A stretch of 53,509 nt of DNA from Gammaproteobacteria bacterium. Its GTDB lineage: Bacteria > Pseudomonadota > Gammaproteobacteria > Ga0077536. Position numbers and translations under genes: made by a program. A model generated the notes under the pieces. It worked only from the letters and a program-made list of their open reading frames with translations, had not been told where the DNA came from and ran no database searches. Shown here one piece after another: positions 8,593 through 18,219 of this stretch; positions within the stretch are counted from its first letter, which is position 1; the number at the start of each line of letters is the position of its first letter. The stretch lies in NCBI GenBank assembly GCA_016209015.1, contig JACQWY010000043.1, positions 1-53,509 of the forward strand, written 5' to 3'.

Positions 8593-9855
8593 ATGAATCG
8601 AGCCGACACGAACGACGAGGCACAATCGCCGCAAGATCGACGCCGCCCGGAGGCGCTGCCGCCGGTACCCGGCATACGCGCGGTGCCCGGCATGCTGGCG
8701 CGCCTGTTCCGCGGCTTCGAGCTCGGGGACGTCCTCAGCACGCGCGAGCATTCCGACGACTTCATCGAGACGCGCGCCGAATACATCGCCGTGCGGCTGC
8801 GCTTCATGATCCTGTTCTACGCCGTTGCGCTGCCGGCCTGGATCCCGCTCGACTATCTCCTGCTGCGGCCGGAGCACGTCTTCCCGATGGTGCGGATCCG
8901 GCTGCTGACCGGCGTGTTCCTGTTCGCGCTCGGCACACTCGGTCTGCAACGGCGCTCGAGCCGCCACGTGCACGTCTTGCTCGCGCTGATGGTGTCAGCC
9001 TCGTGCGCGTTCTACGCCGCGGCGATTACGACGCTCGCCAGCGGCGTCGCGGAAGCGCCGCTCGCCGGTTATACCGCCATACCCTGTCTCACGATCGCGA
9101 TGCTGGGCGTGTTTCCGCTCACGCTCGTCTGGGGCTTCGGCCTGATCGCGGCGATCACCGCGACGGTGTTCGCGGTGCAACTCGGGACCGGCCAACTGTT
9201 CACGCTCGCGGCTTTGAACGAGCTGTGGGTGATCGCGATGGCGGGCGGGATCTCGTTGTGGATCCAGGCCGGGCAGATGCTCATGCTGCTGAAGCTCTAT
9301 CGCGAATCGACGCTCGATCCCCTCACCGGGCTCATCAACCGGCGCGTCCTCATCAAACGCCTCGGTGCGCTCGTCGAGCACGCGAAGCGCACGCAGCAGA
9401 CGTCCTGCGTGCTGATGTTCGATCTCGATCGCTTCAAGCGCATCAACGACAGGTACGGCCATCTGCTCGGCGACGCCGTGCTGCGCATCGCCGCCCGAAC
9501 CCTGGAAGACGGTCTGCGCAAGCACGACGTCGTGGCGCGCTTCGGCGGCGAGGAGTTCGTCGCGGTGCTGCCGGATTCGACGATCGAAGGCGCGATCGCG
9601 GTCGCCGAGCGCATTCGTCAGGCCATCGAGGCCGTGACCGTCCCGGCCGGCGCGCAGGAGACGATCACGCTCAGCACGAGCGTCGGCGTCACGGCCTACG
9701 AACCGGGCGAGGCAATCGACACGATGCTCAACCGCCTCGACGGCGCGCTCTATCAGGCGAAGAAGCTCGGCCGCAACCGCGTCGTGCACAGCCAGAGCGG
9801 GAGCCCGCCGGAGAGTGCGACGGCAGCGATCGCCGCACTTCCGAGCGGCGTTTGA
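8593..9855 (+). CDS. Membrane-bound diguanylate cyclase (GGDEF)
   Basis: A 420-aa protein that should make cyclic di-GMP from two GTP at the inner membrane. Residues ~60–225 contain about six hydrophobic segments forming a membrane sensor. The C-terminal GGDEF domain begins near STLDPLTGLINRR and has the active-site variant GGEEF (about residue 318). The inhibitory I-site RxxD (RKHD) sits exactly five residues before it, so product feedback is expected. MFDLDRFKRINDRYGH supplies the metal-binding Asp. The start at ATG 8593 is chosen because upstream sequence reads as non-coding. No adjacent effector gene points to its output. Confidence 0.92.
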   Translation: MNRADTNDEAQSPQDRRRPEALPPVPGIRAVPGMLARLFRGFELGDVLSTREHSDDFIETRAEYIAVRLRFMILFYAVALPAWIPLDYLLLRPEHVFPMVRIRLLTGVFLFALGTLGLQRRSSRHVHVLLALMVSASCAFYAAAITTLASGVAEAPLAGYTAIPCLTIAMLGVFPLTLVWGFGLIAAITATVFAVQLGTGQLFTLAALNELWVIAMAGGISLWIQAGQMLMLLKLYRESTLDPLTGLINRRVLIKRLGALVEHAKRTQQTSCVLMFDLDRFKRINDRYGHLLGDAVLRIAARTLEDGLRKHDVVARFGGEEFVAVLPDSTIEGAIAVAERIRQAIEAVTVPAGAQETITLSTSVGVTAYEPGEAIDTMLNRLDGALYQAKKLGRNRVVHSQSGSPPESATAAIAALPSGV

Positions 9856-9864
9856 GCCCCGGTT

Positions 9865-10257
9865 CTACCAGAGGCCCGCGCCGCGCCCGAGCAGCGCACC
9901 CGAGCCGACGAGCAGCACGAGGAACGTGAGGTTCGTGCCGATGAAGCGGCCCGGCGACACGCCGCGGCTCTTCAAGAGCCCCTGCGCATGCAGCAGCCGC
10001 GAGACGACGAGCGTGCCGCCGAGCGCCGCCGGCAACCACGCCGGCCCGATCTTTCCGGTCTCGACGAGCATGATCAGTACGAGCGCGAGCGGCACGTATT
10101 CGACGAAGTTCGCATGCGTGCGCACGCGCAGCGCCATGTCCTCGTTGCCGCCGTCGCCGATCCCGATGCCGTATTTCGCCCGCGCCGCGATCACCCAGCC
10201 GCTCAGGACGAGCAGCAGGATGCCGAGACAACCGGCAGTGATGAACGTTGCAGTCAT
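9865..10257 (-). CDS. MAPEG family membrane protein
   Basis: A 130-aa integral membrane protein with four hydrophobic segments. The loop MALRVRTHANFVEYVPLALVL is the MAPEG signature (membrane-associated proteins in eicosanoid and glutathione metabolism). SRLLHAQG and the C-terminal hydrophobic helix also fit. Bacterial members are often glutathione transferase-like, but their substrates are mostly unknown. It converges with the diguanylate cyclase gene, ending 9 nt from it. Confidence 0.9.
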   Translation of the reverse strand: MTATFITAGCLGILLLVLSGWVIAARAKYGIGIGDGGNEDMALRVRTHANFVEYVPLALVLIMLVETGKIGPAWLPAALGGTLVVSRLLHAQGLLKSRGVSPGRFIGTNLTFLVLLVGSGALLGRGAGLW

Positions 10258-10516
10258 GGTGTCCCTTCTCTCGTGACGATGTGGCGCCTCGTCGGCGACA
10301 TAGAATCCTGGCGCAACGGCAGCGATGAGGCAAATCGGCTGCGCTCGCCCTCGGCACGACGGGGAATCCGCGGCCCCGGGGCCACGAGGCGTCGCGGTCG
10401 CCTCATCTGCTCGCGGCTCACGTCAGGCAGTGATCGGGGCGCGTGTGACGTCCGACGGTGGCGGCATAGGGTCCGGGCCTGTCGGAAAGGCGTGCTGGAA
10501 GGCCCGGCCGGCCCAA

Positions 10517-10656
10517 CTTACCCACAGGGGTCGGAGGGACTTTTCAAAACCCCCTCCAACCCCGGTGGATAACTCCGCGCTTATCAACAGGGGTCGGAGG
10601 GACTTTTCGAAAAGTCCCTCCGACCCCTGTGGGTAAGTTGACCCCTGTGGGTAAGT
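10517..10656. repeat. Palindromic repeat, family A (cluster of copies); possible terminator
   Basis: Several family-A units are packed here: an imperfect unit at 10517–10572, a perfect 44-bp palindrome at 10587–10630 (arm ACAGGGGTCGGAGGGACTTT plus TC), and a trailing half-unit at 10639–10656 ending in GTGGGTAAG. It ends immediately at the stop codon of the seven-gene vWA/PEGA cluster and could act as that operon's terminator. The rest of the gene-free stretch 10258–10516 shows no gene; weak frames there are out of register with the local codon bias. Confidence 0.82.
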
Positions 10657-10657
10657 T

Positions 10658-11656
10658 TCAGCGGAAGGCGTTCAGGCCGACGAACGTGCCGCCGTTCTTG
10701 CCGGTGATTTCGCGCATCAGCGCGGCGAAGCGGATGCCGGTCGTCTGGCGCTGAGGGGCGTTCGCGAACTGGGTCGGGAAGCCGACGGCGTGGATGCGGA
10801 TGAGCGGGGCGCCGCCGTCGCCGGCGTGATTGAGCTTGTGGACGTAATCGACGACTTCCTTGATCGACTTGCCCGTGAACTCGTCGCCGTAGACGAAGAG
10901 GCTCATCTTCGTACCCGGCCGGTAGAGCTGTTCCATGGCCGTGTAGATGCCCTTCGAGGGACTGCTCTCGCTGAAGACGTTGAAGCCGCCGAGCTGGCTC
11001 ACCATCTGCCGGCGCAGCTCGGGCGAATCGGACATCCACTGGCCGGCGAAGCCCTGGAACAGATACGTGCCCTGGTCGCTCATGATCTGGATGCCCTTCA
11101 CGTGCGGATACACCTGCAGTGTCTGCATGATCTGGTCGAGCACTTTCGGCCAGGCGTAGTTGAACATGCTGCCCGAGGTGTCGATGACGAACACGATGTA
11201 TTCGCTGTCGACCGGGATGCCGCCGATCATATTGTCCTTCGGCGGCCGCCGCCGCGCCTGCAGCCGGCGCATCTCGTCCGTCAGCTCCTGCTGCGCGACC
11301 TTCAGCTTACCGGCGATCTCGGCGTTCATCGCCGCTTCGTTGTCCGCGTTCTTCAGCCGCCCGGTGAGCGCCGCGATCCGGCCCTCGAGCTTCGCGAGCT
11401 CGGCTTCGGCCGCGGCGAGCTCGCGCTGCTTCGCCGCGCTGTCCTCGGCGGCGACGGCGGCGGCGTCGCGTGCCGCGAAGAGCTGCCGCTGCAGGCCCGA
11501 GATCTCCGCCGTGCGCGGGTCGATCTCCGGCCGCTTCGCGGTCGCGATTTCGATCTTCGTGATCATCATGAGCAGGATCACCGCCCCGAACGCGCAGGTG
11601 ATCACGTCCAGGAACGAGATGTTCGTGTCGTTCAGCTCGCGGCGCTCGAACTTCAT
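10658..11656 (-). CDS. vWA-domain protein with ExbD/TolR-like membrane anchor
   Basis: A 332-aa protein. Residues ~14–34 form one transmembrane helix beginning SFLDVITCAFGAVILL, with an Asp (D17) in the position seen in ExbD/TolR-type anchors (FIDVM). Residues ~50–135 are an Ala/Glu-rich coiled coil. The vWA domain starts at about residue 150, and its MIDAS motif is intact (VIDTSGSM, D159). The topology implies a periplasmic vWA domain that binds a partner through a metal ion. It is the last gene of the seven-gene cluster, and its start overlaps the stop of the upstream vWA gene by 4 nt (ATGA), indicating translational coupling. The precise function is unknown. Confidence 0.85.
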   Translation of the reverse strand: MKFERRELNDTNISFLDVITCAFGAVILLMMITKIEIATAKRPEIDPRTAEISGLQRQLFAARDAAAVAAEDSAAKQRELAAAEAELAKLEGRIAALTGRLKNADNEAAMNAEIAGKLKVAQQELTDEMRRLQARRRPPKDNMIGGIPVDSEYIVFVIDTSGSMFNYAWPKVLDQIMQTLQVYPHVKGIQIMSDQGTYLFQGFAGQWMSDSPELRRQMVSQLGGFNVFSESSPSKGIYTAMEQLYRPGTKMSLFVYGDEFTGKSIKEVVDYVHKLNHAGDGGAPLIRIHAVGFPTQFANAPQRQTTGIRFAALMREITGKNGGTFVGLNAFR

Positions 11657-12735
11657 GGCCAGTCGTACGAAGGGGTGAGGAAGGAGCCGCGCGTGGTCAT
11701 CGCGATCTTCCAGTATGCGGAAGCCGCGTGAGGGTCGCCTTCCATCGGCAGCAGGATCGTATTCACCGGCACACCGGGCGGCAGCAGCGCCGCGGCTTCC
11801 TCGAACAGCTCGAGCCGCTTCGCGCCCGAGACCGTCGGCGTCGTGACGGGTTTCAGCCCCTGCGTCGGCAGCTTGTCCGTGATGAGGAAGACGTTGTCCG
11901 GTAATGGAGAAAGGCGCGCGACGGCCTGGAACGCCGCCGCGAGGTTCGCGCCGCCGTCCGGCACGCGCTGCTTGAGACCCGCCACCGCGCGGTTCAGCGT
12001 GTCGACCTCGCCCGCGTCGAGCCAGCGGCCGTCGGAATCGGGCACGAGGGTGTGCGCCGTGTTGTCGTAGGCGATGAGCTGGTAGCGGCAGCTCGCCGGG
12101 AAGCGCGCGGTGATCCAGTCGACGACCGCGAGCGCCTGCTGCCATTTCTCCGAGCGGCGCTTCGCCGCGTCGTCCATGTTCCGCTTGCGCACGACGTTCA
12201 CGATGCTCGAATCCAGCATGCTCGCCGAAACCGCGACGATGACGACGATGCGCCGGCCGCCGAGCTTGATGCCGGTGAGGTATTGCCGGTTGCCGGCCCC
12301 GGCGAACGTGCGGATCGCCTCGGAGTGTTCGTTCAACTGCGATTCGAGCTGATGCTTCTCGGCCTCGAGCTTCTTCACCGCCGCGCGCAGCAGCTCGATG
12401 TCCTTCGCCGTGACGAGCAGCGGCTGCGGCGTCGCGCCTTTCTGCGCCTCGGCGAGCTCGCCGCGCGCATCGACGATGCGCTGGCGCAGCGCCGCGAGCT
12501 GCGCCGCGACGTCGCCGCCCTTCGCCTGCGCGTCCTTCGTCTGCCGCGCCGCGCCGCCGATCTCGCCCTGGAGCTGGTGGATCTCGGCGTCGAGGTCGTA
12601 GCTCGGCGGATGCTGATCCTGGTTCACCTGATGACGCGTGATGAGGAAGACGAGCAGCACCGCGCCGAAACCGCAGCACATCACGTCCAGGAACGCGAAC
12701 GTGAAGACGGAGAACGTGCGCCGGCTACGCGGCAT
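11653..12735 (-). CDS. vWA-like protein with ExbD/TolR-like anchor and degenerate MIDAS
   Basis: A 360-aa paralogue-like partner of the downstream gene, with the same architecture. Its transmembrane helix contains FAFLDVMCCGFGAVLLVFLI (D17, residues ~12–32). A coiled coil follows (~48–140), then a vWA-like fold. Where MIDAS should read DxSxS, this protein has AVSAS (residues 168–172), so the metal-ligand Asp is missing. The later segments (RYQLIAYDNTAHTLVPD, DNVFLITDKLPT) keep the vWA strand pattern. It probably forms a heteromeric pair with the intact vWA protein. Its start overlaps the end of the Hsp70-like gene by 11 nt. The function is unknown. Confidence 0.83.
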   Translation of the reverse strand: MPRSRRTFSVFTFAFLDVMCCGFGAVLLVFLITRHQVNQDQHPPSYDLDAEIHQLQGEIGGAARQTKDAQAKGGDVAAQLAALRQRIVDARGELAEAQKGATPQPLLVTAKDIELLRAAVKKLEAEKHQLESQLNEHSEAIRTFAGAGNRQYLTGIKLGGRRIVVIVAVSASMLDSSIVNVVRKRNMDDAAKRRSEKWQQALAVVDWITARFPASCRYQLIAYDNTAHTLVPDSDGRWLDAGEVDTLNRAVAGLKQRVPDGGANLAAAFQAVARLSPLPDNVFLITDKLPTQGLKPVTTPTVSGAKRLELFEEAAALLPPGVPVNTILLPMEGDPHAASAYWKIAMTTRGSFLTPSYDWP

Positions 12736-14023
12736 CGGGTGCGAGCACCGTGATGGCGACGAAGGACCCGCCCGCGCCGCTGAAGCTCACGTGGTCGCCC
12801 GCGGCGAGCGCGGCGGGGGCGGCGAGCGGCATGCCGTTGACGAGCACGTGCGCGCCGTCGAGTGCCTCGATGCGCGCGCCGTCCGGGCCGGCGCAGACGC
12901 GGCACACCGCGTCGAGCTCGCGGACACGGGCGAGACGTCCGCGCGGCGCGAGGTAGAGCGGCTCGGCGGCGAGCGCGTGGGCGTGGTGGTTCACGAGCAG
13001 ATGCGTCGCGCGGTCGTGAGTCGTGCGCGCGGCGCGCGAGACCGTCGCGTCGGGTGCGGCCGGCAGCTCGGTGACGAGCTGGCTCGCGGCGCGGCCGCCC
13101 GCGAACACCTTCTCGTGCAGCGCGAGCCCGCAGAACACCGCGTCGTCGGGTAGCTCGAGCGCACCGCGACACGCGGCGGCGAAACCGGGCAGCGCCGCGA
13201 CGCGCTCCGTCGTCACGAGCTGCTCGCCGGGCGCGAGCTGGCGCACGATGTCGGCGAAGAGCGGTGCCGCTGCTCGATCGAGCGCGGCACGATCGACGCG
13301 TGCCTCGAAGCGGCTGCCGCGGAAATCGACGTGCACGCGCAGCTCGCCGCGGTGCGCGAGCAGCGCGAGCCATTCCGACAGGTGCGTGTAGAGCAGTTGT
13401 TCCGTCGCCGCATGCGCGAGCGGATCGAAACGCGCCTGCACGAGGAAGGCCGCGACGATCGCGCGCACGCACGCCGTCTCGAGGCGATTGCGTCCCGCGC
13501 CCGGCACGATCTCCACACCGCGCCGCGCGATCCGGTCCGTCACTCTCAGACGGGTGATCAGCGCCTGGTGCTGCTGGAGCTCGAGGAACGCGTAGTCGCC
13601 GGGCGCGAGATGCGGCGCGCCCGCCGCGACCGCCGCGTCGACGAGGCCGACGGCCTTCACGCCCGCCGCTTCGCAGAGCCCGAGGAGCAGCGCGAGCTCG
13701 GTCTTGCCGTAATGCCCGGGCACCGCGAACACCGCGGCCTCCGGATGGCCCGCGAGCTCGCGCACGTGCTGGAGATGCAGATACGCGAGATCCGCGTGAT
13801 GGCGGCAGCGCTTGCCCCAGCCCGGCAGCGGCGTCTCGCTCAACTGCTGCCAGAAGCGGTTCAGGGTCTCGCGCGGATGCAGGAACGCCTGGCCCGCCGC
13901 GGCACGGCCGATCTCGATCTGACGCTTGCGCACGAGCGCGTAGCCCGGGCTCGCCGCGATCACCTGCTGGCCGCGTGCGGCGCGCACTTCGACGTCGTTC
14001 AATTCGATGCTGCAGAGGGCCAA
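12725..14023 (-). CDS. Hsp70/actin-fold-like protein, probably a pseudo-ATPase
   Basis: A 432-aa protein with segments resembling the Hsp70/actin ATPase fold. AVFAVPGHYGKTELALLLGL corresponds to the VPAYF...R.A region, followed by AAGVKAVGLVDAAVAAG, as in Hsp70 proteins. The first phosphate loop (DLGTT in DnaK) is replaced by SIELNDVEVRAARG, so ATP hydrolysis is doubtful. The last ~80 residues (ARIEALDGAHVLVNG...AAGDHVSFSG) look like a small FHA-like β-sandwich. I chose TTG at 14023 because AGGAGA (14030–14035) precedes it by 6 nt; GTG at 14041 is the alternative. It is predicted cytoplasmic and lies in the middle of the cluster. The fold assignment is by pattern only. Confidence 0.68.
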   Translation of the reverse strand: MALCSIELNDVEVRAARGQQVIAASPGYALVRKRQIEIGRAAAGQAFLHPRETLNRFWQQLSETPLPGWGKRCRHHADLAYLHLQHVRELAGHPEAAVFAVPGHYGKTELALLLGLCEAAGVKAVGLVDAAVAAGAPHLAPGDYAFLELQQHQALITRLRVTDRIARRGVEIVPGAGRNRLETACVRAIVAAFLVQARFDPLAHAATEQLLYTHLSEWLALLAHRGELRVHVDFRGSRFEARVDRAALDRAAAPLFADIVRQLAPGEQLVTTERVAALPGFAAACRGALELPDDAVFCGLALHEKVFAGGRAASQLVTELPAAPDATVSRAARTTHDRATHLLVNHHAHALAAEPLYLAPRGRLARVRELDAVCRVCAGPDGARIEALDGAHVLVNGMPLAAPAALAAGDHVSFSGAGGSFVAITVLAPDAA

Positions 14024-14037
14024 GGGCGATCTCCTGG

Positions 14038-14265
14038 TCACATGTCGGACGGAATGGCCACGGGGAAATCCTCCGGCAGGCTCTCCGCCGGCGTGAACGT
14101 GTCCGTGGGCAGCGGACGCGAGTGGTATTCGGGACGATCGGCGTCCTGCGCCGGATCGACGCTGTCGTCGCCTTGCGGTGCGTCGGCCGCGCGTGCGGCA
14201 TGCAGGGTGACGCTCGTGCCCGCGAGCGCGGCGAGGAGCAGGAACAGGCGGAGCTCATTGCGCAT
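14038..14265 (-). CDS. Small exported protein of unknown function
   Basis: A 75-aa protein with a clear signal peptide (MRNELRLFLLLAALAGTSVT, cleavage probably after the ARA near residue 26). The mature part is an acidic, proline-rich peptide of about 49 residues without recognisable domains. Its ATG overlaps the end of the PEGA–FGE gene by 11 nt, and its stop lies just before the ribosome site of the Hsp70-like gene, so it is part of the same operon. The overlaps argue that it is real despite its size. It may be a small periplasmic component of the complex. Confidence 0.65.
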   Translation of the reverse strand: MRNELRLFLLLAALAGTSVTLHAARAADAPQGDDSVDPAQDADRPEYHSRPLPTDTFTPAESLPEDFPVAIPSDM

Positions 14266-16495
14266 AGCGGGCGATCCTGAAACCGAGATCGTTGCGCGGA
14301 CCCTGGCCGGCCGCGCGTGCGGCGAGCCGCAGCAGGGCGGGATCCGCATCCGCCCAGCTCGAGCCGCGCACGACATGCTGCGTGCCGCTCGCGGGGCCGA
14401 GCGGATCGACCTGCACGCCGGGCGTGTCCTCGGCGGCGTGGAAATCGTGCACCCATTCCGCGACGTTGCCGGCCATGTCGTAGAGGCCGCGCAGATTCGG
14501 CGGATAGCTGCCGACCGGCGCGCTGCCGGCGAAGCCGTCCTCGTAACCGGGGATCACTTTGCCGATGAGCTCACGCGCCGCGAGATCCGCGAAATTGCCG
14601 ACGCGTCCGCGCGGCGGGAACGGTCCCGTCCACGGCACGTGCAAGGTCTCGCCGTCCGGCGTCGTGCGCGCCGCCCATTCCCATTCGGCTTCCGTCGGCA
14701 GGCGGTAACCCGTCGCTTCCGGATGCACGCCGAGCACCTTGCCGTATTTGATCTGGTAGAACACCGGCAGCTTGTCCTGGCGCGAGAGCCAGTTGCAATA
14801 GAGCGCCGCTTCCTCCCAGCTCACGTTCGCGACCGGCAGGCTGTCCGCGTTCAAATCCGCGGTCCCGCTCGCGCCCGAGGAATGCGTGGTGACGAACTGC
14901 CGGAACTCGCGGTTCGAGACTTCGCGCACCGAGATCCAGAACGGACGCGACAGGCGCACCTGGCGCGCGATCTCGTTCGTCCGATGGCCGGGATCGCGGG
15001 CGATCGTGCCCATCAGGAACTCGCCGCCCTCGAAGCGCTTCAGCTCCTGGCCCGTGAACGTCTTGCGGAGCGGTTCTTCCTGAGGCGGCGTCGCCTGTTT
15101 CGTCTCGGCCTCGACGAACTCGACCTCGCCCTGCGGCGCCTGCTTCGCCGCCGGGGCCGCGTTCGACGGCGCGGCGGTCGGCGATCCGGCGGTCGACGCT
15201 GCCGGCGCAGCGGCCGTCGCTTGCGCCGGCGGCGCGGGTGGCGGCGGCTCGGGATTCGCGGCGAGCTCGGCCTGCATCTCCGCGGCGGTCTTCAATTCGA
15301 TCCGCAGACGCTTCTCCACGCCCCGGCGCGGCGTGACCGTCGTCTGATAGCTCGCGTAGCCGCGCTTGCGCACGACGAGCTCGTGCTCCGTCGTCGGCAG
15401 GCTCAGCACCTGCGTCGCGCTGCCCGCGGGCTGGCCGTCGACGAGGAGCTCGGCGTCGGCCGGCGTCGTGTCGAGGCGGACCGGCGCGAGCTCGGGCGCG
15501 AGCGTCACGGCGAGCGCGCGCACTTCGCCGGACGCGACGCGCAGCGTGCGCTTCTCCGCACCGTAACCTTCCTTGAACGCGGTGAGATCGTGGTCGGCGT
15601 CCGGCGCGAGCGCGAGGCGCTGCGGCGCAACGCCCGCGTAGCGTCCGTCGATCGTCAGCGCGGCGCCCGGCGGGTCGCTCGTCACGTCGAGCGTGCCGTC
15701 GGCCTTCTCGAGCACGACGTCCTTGAACGCGACGGGCTGGCCCGCGACGACCTTCACGTGCCTGCGCCAGGGCTTGTAGCCTTTGAGCTCCACGGTGAGC
15801 TCGCGCTCGCCCTGGATCAGCTCGTGTCGGAGCGGTGTGCGGCCGGCGACGGTCCTGTCGATCGTCACGATCGCCCCGGCAGGCTTCGTCGTGAGCGTGA
15901 ACGCGGCCCAGGCCGGCACGAGCGTCGCGGTGAACGGCTGGGTCTCGCCGCGGCCTGCGACCTCGAGAGTCGCGGTGAACGGCAGATAGCGTTCGGATTT
16001 CACGACGAGCTCGCGGGTGCCGGATTCGACGTCCGCGACGATGCCGGGTGCCTTGCCCGCGGGTTTGCCGTCGATGTCGATCGTCGCCTCGACCGGCGGG
16101 TCGAGCTTCACGTCGAGCCTGCCGGGCCGCGGCTTCATGACGATCGGCAAGACCTGGTGCGCGTCGCTGCCGACGTGGATCGTGCCGTGATAAGGGAGAT
16201 GGCCCGGCGCTTCCGCGCTCACTTCGTGCTCGCCCGGCAGCAGCATCCAGTGCGAGGAGACGCGCGGCGCGAAGCCCAGCACCGTGAGCTTCGCGTCCGG
16301 TGGCGAGAGATCGAAATCGATCGAGCGCGCGGCGAGCACGTACCAGGCCGTCGCGAGCGCGAGTGCGAGCCAGGCCGTCGTGAACATCCGGCGCCAGGGC
16401 AGGCGCAGCTCGGGCAGGTGCGCGAGCGGCCCGGGCGGCCGGAAGCGCACGGGCTCGAGCGGTGTCTCGGGCGGCATGCCGGCGGGCGAGTTCAC
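14255..16495 (-). CDS. Membrane protein with five PEGA repeats and a sulfatase-modifying-factor (FGE-like) domain
   Basis: A 746-aa protein starting at GTG 16495 (GAGGAG at 16506–16511). A short cytoplasmic N-terminus and one transmembrane helix (TTAWLALALATAWYVLAA) precede five PEGA-type β-modules with the pattern xDPPGAxLxIDGxxxGxxP. A long Pro/Ala linker follows, then a C-terminal FGE-sulfatase domain (EGGEFLMGT, YRLPTEAEWEWAAR, GLYDMAGNVAEW, VVRGSSW). The catalytic cysteines of true formylglycine-generating enzymes are absent: the end reads SSWADADPALLRLAARA. The domain is therefore likely a binding module. PEGA modules usually face the cell envelope. It is a central gene of the seven-gene cluster. 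Confidence 0.86.
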   Translation of the reverse strand: MNSPAGMPPETPLEPVRFRPPGPLAHLPELRLPWRRMFTTAWLALALATAWYVLAARSIDFDLSPPDAKLTVLGFAPRVSSHWMLLPGEHEVSAEAPGHLPYHGTIHVGSDAHQVLPIVMKPRPGRLDVKLDPPVEATIDIDGKPAGKAPGIVADVESGTRELVVKSERYLPFTATLEVAGRGETQPFTATLVPAWAAFTLTTKPAGAIVTIDRTVAGRTPLRHELIQGERELTVELKGYKPWRRHVKVVAGQPVAFKDVVLEKADGTLDVTSDPPGAALTIDGRYAGVAPQRLALAPDADHDLTAFKEGYGAEKRTLRVASGEVRALAVTLAPELAPVRLDTTPADAELLVDGQPAGSATQVLSLPTTEHELVVRKRGYASYQTTVTPRRGVEKRLRIELKTAAEMQAELAANPEPPPPAPPAQATAAAPAASTAGSPTAAPSNAAPAAKQAPQGEVEFVEAETKQATPPQEEPLRKTFTGQELKRFEGGEFLMGTIARDPGHRTNEIARQVRLSRPFWISVREVSNREFRQFVTTHSSGASGTADLNADSLPVANVSWEEAALYCNWLSRQDKLPVFYQIKYGKVLGVHPEATGYRLPTEAEWEWAARTTPDGETLHVPWTGPFPPRGRVGNFADLAARELIGKVIPGYEDGFAGSAPVGSYPPNLRGLYDMAGNVAEWVHDFHAAEDTPGVQVDPLGPASGTQHVVRGSSWADADPALLRLAARAAGQGPRNDLGFRIARYAQ

Positions 16496-16514
16496 GTTCG
16501 CGGGGCTCCTCGCA

Positions 16515-18044
<1,530 letters not shown>

Positions 18045-18219
18045 GCTCGCTGGGCTTTTGTCTGTGAGGTTCCGGAGCGGGGCCGGGAGCTTCAGCGCCG
18101 GAGGGCCTCCCGGCGCACGGCCGCGTCTGTATTGCGCATGGACCGCGAAACGCGTGCTCCGTTCTGCGCTCTGCGCAAGATGCGGGCGGCGCCGGCGCTT
18201 TGCAATGCGGGGGCCACGC

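Noticed and set aside
10325-10636. Small plus-strand frame covering the family-A repeats
   Set aside because: It is translated from the palindromic repeat itself and has no ribosome site or family resemblance.
14255-16495. Active formylglycine-generating enzyme
   Set aside because: The active-site cysteines are absent and no sulfatase gene lies nearby.
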